Source: Candidatus Paralachnospira caecorum (GTDB taxonomy: Bacteria; Bacillota; Clostridia; Lachnospirales; Lachnospiraceae). Taken from it: a DNA stretch of 64,000 nucleotides. The notes under the pieces are model-generated. The model was not told the DNA's origin. It made no database searches and saw nothing but the letters and a program-made list of their open reading frames with translations. Shown here in pieces: positions 59,277 to 64,000 of the stretch (within the stretch, counting starts at the first letter, position 1; each line of letters begins with the position of its first letter). The DNA is taken from assembly GCA_904379015.1 (NCBI GenBank), contig CAJFHG010000006.1, positions 1 through 64,000 on the forward strand, read 5' to 3'. Position numbers and translations under genes: made by a program.

Positions 59277-59653
59277 GGCCGGACTGCGCACCTCCCGATG
59301 ATAAAAGGTTTGTCAAGGGACGGAAATATTGTCCCTATAAAAAATCCTTTGTCCAGAGGATACGTGCATTCCCACTGCTGCCAGGGGACAAATCCCATGG
59401 CGACATCCGCGTTGGCGGAGGAAACAGATTCGTTCGGACGGCAGACATTGTTGTTCTGACATCCGCGGGAGCTGTTCATGCCCTGCCGGGGATTCCGGGC
59501 TCCCGGGGCGCTGTCCGTGCCCTGCCGGGGATTCTGGCATCCGCAGGAGCTGTTCGCGCCGTTCATGTTCTGCCGGGGGCTCTGACATCCGCAGGAACCG
59601 GACATGGCGCTGCCTCTGCGGCAGTCAAAGCGCCGTTGATTGTAGCGTTCCAA
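59273..59653 (-). CDS. cotJA: Spore coat protein CotJA with Cys-rich repeat extension
   Basis: A 126-residue protein. The C-terminal CotJA domain reads MGFVPWQQWECTYPLDKGF (about 86 onward). The first 80 residues are an added region with roughly 13-residue repeats (CGCQSPRQNMNG, CGCQNPRQGTDS, GARNPRQGMNSS), rich in Cys, Gly, Asn and Gln. The start is TTG 59653 with AAAGGAG eight bases away. It is the first gene of cotJA-cotJB-cotJC-SOD. Confidence 0.88.
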   Translation of the reverse strand: MERYNQRRFDCRRGSAMSGSCGCQSPRQNMNGANSSCGCQNPRQGTDSAPGARNPRQGMNSSRGCQNNNVCRPNESVSSANADVAMGFVPWQQWECTYPLDKGFFIGTIFPSLDKPFIIGRCAVRP

Positions 59654-59688
59654 TTCAAGAACTCCTTTCAGTTTATGTGGTTACTAGT

Positions 59689-59696
59689 ATAGTATG
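59689..59696 (-). promoter_or_regulatory. Sigma-E/K-like -10 element before cotJA
   Basis: The minus strand reads CATACTAT, close to the mother-cell sigma-E -10 consensus CATACANT. A matching -35 is not clear. Confidence 0.4.
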
Positions 59697-59786
59697 AAAT
59701 AAATGAAAGAAGGTGTGGAGCGGGAAAGAGGGCGGCCCGTCCGGCTTCAGAAGATAAAAGGATAGGAAAAGAGAGGAAAGATTTCC

Positions 59787-61025
59787 ATGAAGATAAAAAT
59801 GGCAGGTATTGATTACCGGAGAGCGCCGGTTCAGGTTCGGGAGCTTTTTTCTATGACAGCTTCCGCTGTTGAACGGGCTCTTTTGCGCAGTAAAGAACAT
59901 GCAGAGGTGACAGGGTGCGTGATCATTTCTACCTGCAACCGCACCGAGTACTGGATCAGCGGAGAGTCGGAGGCCTTTCAGCAGGAAAATCCGGCACGTC
60001 TGCTCTGTCAGGAGAAGGAACAGGATTTTTCTGCATATAAAGAATACTTTATAATCAGAGAAGGAATGGAGGCAGTTCATTATCTTATGGAGCTTTCCTG
60101 TGGTCTGCAGTCCCAGATTTTCGGAGACGACCAGATCATTTCTCAGGTGAAGCATGCGGTGGATATAGCAAGGGAACAGGAAGCACTGGATCCTGTGCTT
60201 GAGACTTTGTTCCGGACGGCGGTGACAGGAGCGAAAAAGGTGAAGTCCAAGGTTCTTCTGACCAATATTGACAGATCCGTGGCAAAGGCCATGATAAAGC
60301 TTCTGGAGAAAGAGCGGATCTTCCTGGAAGGAAAGCAGTGCATGGTGATCGGAAACGGTGAGATCGGCCGGCTGGCGGCAGCCGAACTGGTAAATGCCGG
60401 GGCCGACGTGTACATGACCCTGCGCCAGTATAAAACGCGGGAAGCCGTGATCCCGGCAGGATGTCATGTGATCGATTATCATGCCAGGTACGAGCATCTG
60501 GGGCAGATGGATGTGGTGGTGAGCGCCACGGTCAGTCCCCATTATACGCTGACCATGGAGAGAGCCAGGGGCCATATGAAGGATGGAGAAAAAGTATTTG
60601 TGGATCTGGCTATTCCAAGGGATATTGAACCGGGATTCGCGGAGCTTCCGGATATGCGGCTGTTTGACATGGACAGCTTCAGCAGCCTGAAATATGAGGG
60701 AGATGCCCGGCAGATCGCGGTGGCGGATGAGATTCTGAAGAAATATGAAGAAGAATATGAACAGTGGTATGAGTTCCGGGATTATGTGCCGGTGGTGAAG
60801 AAGATCGCGAAAATGGCAGGGGAGGATACGGCGGCCCGTCTGAAAAAGGAACTGAAGCAGTATGGCCTGACCAGGGAGGAACGGGAACTTCTGGAAAAAG
60901 CCATAGAAAAGTCCGCGTCGAAGGTAGTGGCCAGACTCTGCTACGGACTGCGCGAGGATATGGATAAGGAAGAATGGAAGCCCTGTCTGGAAGGGCTCAG
61001 ACGGTCAGCGGAGCATCTGTCCTGA
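59787..61025 (+). CDS. hemA: Glutamyl-tRNA reductase
   Basis: A 412-residue enzyme that reduces glutamyl-tRNA to glutamate-1-semialdehyde, the first step of C5 tetrapyrrole synthesis. The catalytic Cys lies in ISTCNRTEYW (about 50). The NADPH domain has VIGNGEIGRLAAAEL, and a C-terminal dimerisation helix region follows. GAGAGGAAAG precedes ATG 59787. It is first of an operon of at least four genes. No cobalamin riboswitch was seen in the short leader. Confidence 0.94.
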   Translation: MKIKMAGIDYRRAPVQVRELFSMTASAVERALLRSKEHAEVTGCVIISTCNRTEYWISGESEAFQQENPARLLCQEKEQDFSAYKEYFIIREGMEAVHYLMELSCGLQSQIFGDDQIISQVKHAVDIAREQEALDPVLETLFRTAVTGAKKVKSKVLLTNIDRSVAKAMIKLLEKERIFLEGKQCMVIGNGEIGRLAAAELVNAGADVYMTLRQYKTREAVIPAGCHVIDYHARYEHLGQMDVVVSATVSPHYTLTMERARGHMKDGEKVFVDLAIPRDIEPGFAELPDMRLFDMDSFSSLKYEGDARQIAVADEILKKYEEEYEQWYEFRDYVPVVKKIAKMAGEDTAARLKKELKQYGLTREERELLEKAIEKSASKVVARLCYGLREDMDKEEWKPCLEGLRRSAEHLS

Positions 61026-61040
61026 TGTACGGAGGGAACC

Positions 61041-61532
61041 ATGAAATTTCCGATGTTTGTTGAATTAGAGGGGAAAAAGGCGGTGGTGGCAGGAGCCGGC
61101 GCCGTGGGAAGCAGGAGGATCCGCGTCCTGGAGGAATTCGGAGCGGAGGTGGTTGTGGTGTCGCCGGAAATTTCCGACAGCGTGAAAACGCTGTGGCAGT
61201 CAGGAAGGGTGAAATGGGAAAAGCGCGCTGTGGAGCAGAGGGATCTGTCCGGCGCTTTTCTTGTGGTGGCAGCCACTGACAGCCGCGAGGTCAATCATCA
61301 GGTGGGAGAATGGTGCGCACGGGAAGGAATTTTTGTCAATGTAGCAGACAAAAAGGAAGAGTGCAGTTTCTATTTTCCGGGAATCGCCAGAGCGGGCGCC
61401 CTGACGGCCGGCGTGACGGCCGGAGGGACCGATCACAGGCTTGCCGCCGGGGCAGCAGAGGAGATCAGAAAGCTTTTCAGGGAAACCTACGGGGAGGGCG
61501 CTCCGGACAAAAAGAAAGGGAATGGTTGTTAG
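61041..61532 (+). CDS. Precorrin-2 dehydrogenase / sirohydrochlorin ferrochelatase-type protein
   Basis: A 163-residue protein matching the NAD-binding part of CysG/Met8p. GAGAVGSRRIRVLEEFGAEV is the dinucleotide loop, and LVVAATDSREVNHQV is the family block. It oxidises precorrin-2 to sirohydrochlorin. The shorter length lacks the full C-terminal domain of Met8p, so chelatase activity is doubtful. GGAGGG precedes the ATG. It is directly followed by the fused HemC-CobA-HemD gene, whose CobA domain makes its substrate. Confidence 0.9.
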   Translation: MKFPMFVELEGKKAVVAGAGAVGSRRIRVLEEFGAEVVVVSPEISDSVKTLWQSGRVKWEKRAVEQRDLSGAFLVVAATDSREVNHQVGEWCAREGIFVNVADKKEECSFYFPGIARAGALTAGVTAGGTDHRLAAGAAEEIRKLFRETYGEGAPDKKKGNGC

Positions 61533-63902
61533 ATGAGTGAAAAAAGACGGATTCGTGTAGGCAGCAGGGAAAGCAGGCTGGCGGTGGAACAGACCATGCT
61601 CCTTCTGAGGAAAATTGAGGCGTGCCATCCTGAACTGGAATTTGAACTGGTGACATTGAAAACAACCGGGGACCGCATCCTGGACCGGAGCCTGGATCAA
61701 GTCGGCGGAAAAGGTCTGTTTGTAAAGGAGCTGGATAAAGCGCTGGCTGAGAGAACGGTCGATTTCTCTGTGCACAGCCTGAAGGATATGCCCATGGAGC
61801 AGCCTGAGGGAATGCCCATTGTGGCTCTCTCAGAAAGCGGAGACGTGCGGGATGTGCTGGTATATCCCAGGGGGCGGGAGCGCTGGAAAAAAGAAGATGG
61901 AAGACCGTTTCGGATCGGCACTTCCAGCGCCAGGAGACGGCTTCAGCTGGAAAAATTGTTTCCGGAAGCGGAATTTCGTCTGATCCGCGGGAATGTGCTG
62001 ACCAGGCTTTCCAAACTGGATCAGGGAGAATACGATGCCATTGTCCTGGCGGCGGCAGGGCTGTTCAGGCTGGGGCTGGAGGACCGGATCGATGTCTGGC
62101 TGGACACGGAACAGGTTATTCCCGCGGCGGGGCAGGCGATCCTGGCCGTGCAGGGGAGAGAAGGAGAGGATTATTCTTATCTGGACTGTATTGACAGCCG
62201 GGAAGCCTGGCAGCGGGCCAGAGCGGAGCGGAGCTTTGTGAGGACGCTGGACGGCGGCTGTTCTTCTCCGGTCTGCGCCTATGCGGAGGAAAAAGACGGA
62301 AGACTCCGGCTCAGAGGACTTTATTATGACGAGAGCACAGGAAGGTGCAGGACAGGAGAAGTCACAGGGGGGCCGGAGGACGGAGAACAGATGGGCGTCA
62401 GCCTGGCGAACCGGCTGAAACACTGCGGAAAGGTCTGGCTGGTGGGCGCGGGTCCGTCCGACGCGGGGCTGTTCACGTTAAAAGGAAAGCAGGTTCTCGA
62501 GAAGGCGGAGACGGTGGTATACGACAGACTGGTGGGGCCGTCGATCCTTCAGATGATGCCGGCTGACGCCGAAAAAATCGATGTGGGGAAAAAGGCCGGT
62601 GCTCATCCGGTGCCCCAGGAGGAGATCAACCGGATCCTGTACGAGAAGGCCATGGAAGGAAAACGGGTGGTCCGTCTGAAGGGCGGGGATCCGTTTATCT
62701 TCGGAAGAGGCGGAGAGGAGCTGGAGCTTCTGGCGGCGTCGGGCATTCCCTTTGAAGTGGTGCCCGGCGTGACAGCGGCGTCGGCGGTGCCTGCCTATGC
62801 GGGCATTCCGGTGACCCACAGGGATTACTGTTCCTCCGTGCATCTGATCACAGCCCATAAAAAGCGGGGATGTGAGGAAAAGCCGGACTATGAGACACTG
62901 GCAAGACTGGACGGCACCCTTGTCTTTTATATGGGACTGGGCGCGCTGGGAGAGATCATGGATGGTCTCATGGCTGCCGGCATGGACCGGGATATGCCGG
63001 CGGCAGTACTGGAGCGGGGCTGTACGGCTGATCAGCGGCGGGTGGTGTCCACTGTATCGGACCTGAAGGAGGCTGCCGACAGAGCGGGGATCGTTTCTCC
63101 CGCGCTGATCGTAGTGGGAAAGGTATGCGCTCTGGCAGATACCTTCCACTGGGCGGAGGACCGGCCGCTGGGAAGGCAGAGGGTGATCGTCACGAGACCG
63201 AAGAAGCGGAGCAGGAAAATGGCGGACCGTCTGGAAGAGCTGGGCGCTGAGGTTATTCTGCTTCCTGCCATAGAGACAAAAACCTGTGAGGACGGAGAAC
63301 AGTTCGATCAGGTCTTTGAACACCTGACGGATTATGACTGGATCGGTTTTACCAGCGTTGAGGGGGTGGACAGCTTTTTTGCCCTGATGCTGAAGCGGAA
63401 AATTGACGTGAGAAGTCTCTGGAAGCACCGGTTTGCGGTGATCGGGCCTGCCACGGGGAAAGCGCTGGAAAACCGGGGGCTCCTTCCCGACCTGCAGCCG
63501 GACACATATACGGGAGAGGCGATGGGAAGACTTCTGGCAGAAACCATGCATGCGGGCGAGAGGCTCCTTCTTGCCAGGTCGGAGATCGGTACGCCGGAGA
63601 TTCTGAAGCCTCTTGAGGAAGCAAAAATAGATTATACAGACTTGACAGTCTACAGGACAGAGGCGAGGGCAGGAGATGTGGAGATCCGGCCCGGAGATAT
63701 TGTGACATTTACAAGCGCCTCTACCGTGCGGAGCTTCATGGAGATGTTGCCGGAGCTGGACCCTGGCAGCATTCTGGGACTTTGCATCGGAGAGCAGACC
63801 CGGAAGGCGGCCGAGGCCTTCGGGATCAGGACAGTTGTTTCGGAAAGAGCGGATATTGACAGTATGATCGAGAAACTGTTATCCATAAAGGAGGAATTAT
63901 AA
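61533..63902 (+). CDS. hemC-cobA-hemD: Triple fusion: hydroxymethylbilane synthase, uroporphyrinogen-III C-methyltransferase, uroporphyrinogen-III synthase
   Basis: A 789-residue three-domain protein. HemC spans about 1-295, with the dipyrromethane-binding Cys243 in LDGGCSSP. CobA (SUMT) spans about 299-540, with VGAGPSDAGLFTLKG and RLKGGDPFIFGRGGEE. HemD spans about 548-789, opening with RVIVTRPKKRS. Together they turn porphobilinogen into uroporphyrinogen III and then precorrin-2 on one chain. CobA-HemD fusions are frequent in clostridia; the added HemC is less common. The reading frame is continuous with no sign of a frameshift. Confidence 0.95.
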   Translation: MSEKRRIRVGSRESRLAVEQTMLLLRKIEACHPELEFELVTLKTTGDRILDRSLDQVGGKGLFVKELDKALAERTVDFSVHSLKDMPMEQPEGMPIVALSESGDVRDVLVYPRGRERWKKEDGRPFRIGTSSARRRLQLEKLFPEAEFRLIRGNVLTRLSKLDQGEYDAIVLAAAGLFRLGLEDRIDVWLDTEQVIPAAGQAILAVQGREGEDYSYLDCIDSREAWQRARAERSFVRTLDGGCSSPVCAYAEEKDGRLRLRGLYYDESTGRCRTGEVTGGPEDGEQMGVSLANRLKHCGKVWLVGAGPSDAGLFTLKGKQVLEKAETVVYDRLVGPSILQMMPADAEKIDVGKKAGAHPVPQEEINRILYEKAMEGKRVVRLKGGDPFIFGRGGEELELLAASGIPFEVVPGVTAASAVPAYAGIPVTHRDYCSSVHLITAHKKRGCEEKPDYETLARLDGTLVFYMGLGALGEIMDGLMAAGMDRDMPAAVLERGCTADQRRVVSTVSDLKEAADRAGIVSPALIVVGKVCALADTFHWAEDRPLGRQRVIVTRPKKRSRKMADRLEELGAEVILLPAIETKTCEDGEQFDQVFEHLTDYDWIGFTSVEGVDSFFALMLKRKIDVRSLWKHRFAVIGPATGKALENRGLLPDLQPDTYTGEAMGRLLAETMHAGERLLLARSEIGTPEILKPLEEAKIDYTDLTVYRTEARAGDVEIRPGDIVTFTSASTVRSFMEMLPELDPGSILGLCIGEQTRKAAEAFGIRTVVSERADIDSMIEKLLSIKEEL

Positions 63903-64000
63903 TGGACGGAAACAAGTACGAAAAACAGGACATGGTAAAACGGCCCAGACGTCTGAGGGAAAACGGGATCATCAGAAAGATGGTAAGAGAAACCAGAATG
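63902..64000 (+). CDS. hemB: Delta-aminolevulinic acid dehydratase, N-terminal part (cut by window end)
   Basis: The first 33 codons read MDGNKYEKQDMVKRPRRL then ENGIIRKMVRETRM, the HemB N-terminal pattern RPRRLR...RxMVRET. AAAGGAGG lies just upstream and the ATG overlaps the preceding stop (TAATG). The product makes porphobilinogen for HemC. The gene continues beyond the window. Confidence 0.85.
   Translation, partial: MDGNKYEKQDMVKRPRRLRENGIIRKMVRETRM

Noticed and set aside
59401-59610. Tandem repeats that could suggest a CRISPR-like array
   Set aside because: The repeats are in frame, encode the CotJA extension, vary in sequence and have no unique spacers.

Overview
The window reads as chromosomal DNA of an anaerobic, spore-forming Firmicute, most likely a Lachnospiraceae-type clostridium. 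The basis is GC-rich coding DNA with strong GGAGG ribosome sites, a cotJABC spore operon, HemZ, the hprK/murB/whiA block, mcsAB-clpC and long same-strand operons. No rRNA, tRNA, CRISPR array, phage gene or transposase was seen.

Layout. 1-3.5 kb: thioesterase, HD hydrolase, membrane protein, DUF1846. 3.6-6.8 kb (minus): pyrG and putP. 7-14.3 kb: ftsH, uvrC, hprK, murB, whiA and an HPr-like protein with Glu in place of the phosphorylatable His15 and Ser46 kept. 14.3-18.6 kb: a metabolic insertion (hydroxyacid dehydrogenase, GntR regulator, SDR, N-terminally truncated aldo/keto reductase, small membrane protein) splitting the usual whiA-hpr / dnaE-pfkA line. 18.7-32.4 kb: dnaE, pfkA, relA/spoT, a metallo-hydrolase, hemZ, hisS, aspS, glyA. 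32.4-36.8 kb: structured intergenic DNA, an AraC regulator, a cadherin-like surface protein, an HMGL-type aldolase. 37-43.6 kb: a GntR regulator where ctsR is usually found, then mcsA, mcsB, clpC, a conserved hypothetical gene and radA. 43.6-46.3 kb: MntP/YtaF, a HAD phosphatase, a lactonase.

46.4-51.2 kb is the most interesting part. It holds an AraC regulator, a 26-residue membrane peptide, a DUF6110-like membrane protein and a P1B-type ATPase with an SCA metal-site motif (the P1B-6 class of FezB). DUF3793 and flavodoxin genes follow. This fits a ferrosome-type iron storage locus. Three TTAG-N6-CTAA palindromes flank its outer transcription units, and a perfect direct repeat lies just upstream of the fez-like promoter, suggesting a two-tier circuit.

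51.3-55.8 kb: an XRE-cupin regulator and potABCD polyamine importer behind an operator and a leader terminator. 56-57.7 kb: a PHP phosphoesterase and an SH3 surface protein. 57.9-59.7 kb (minus): cotJA-cotJB-cotJC plus a Cu/Zn-superoxide-dismutase-like gene, which could pair superoxide dismutation with Mn catalase in the spore. 59.8-64 kb: hemA, precorrin-2 dehydrogenase, a triple HemC-CobA-HemD fusion and the start of hemB, making uroporphyrinogen III and siroheme precursors.
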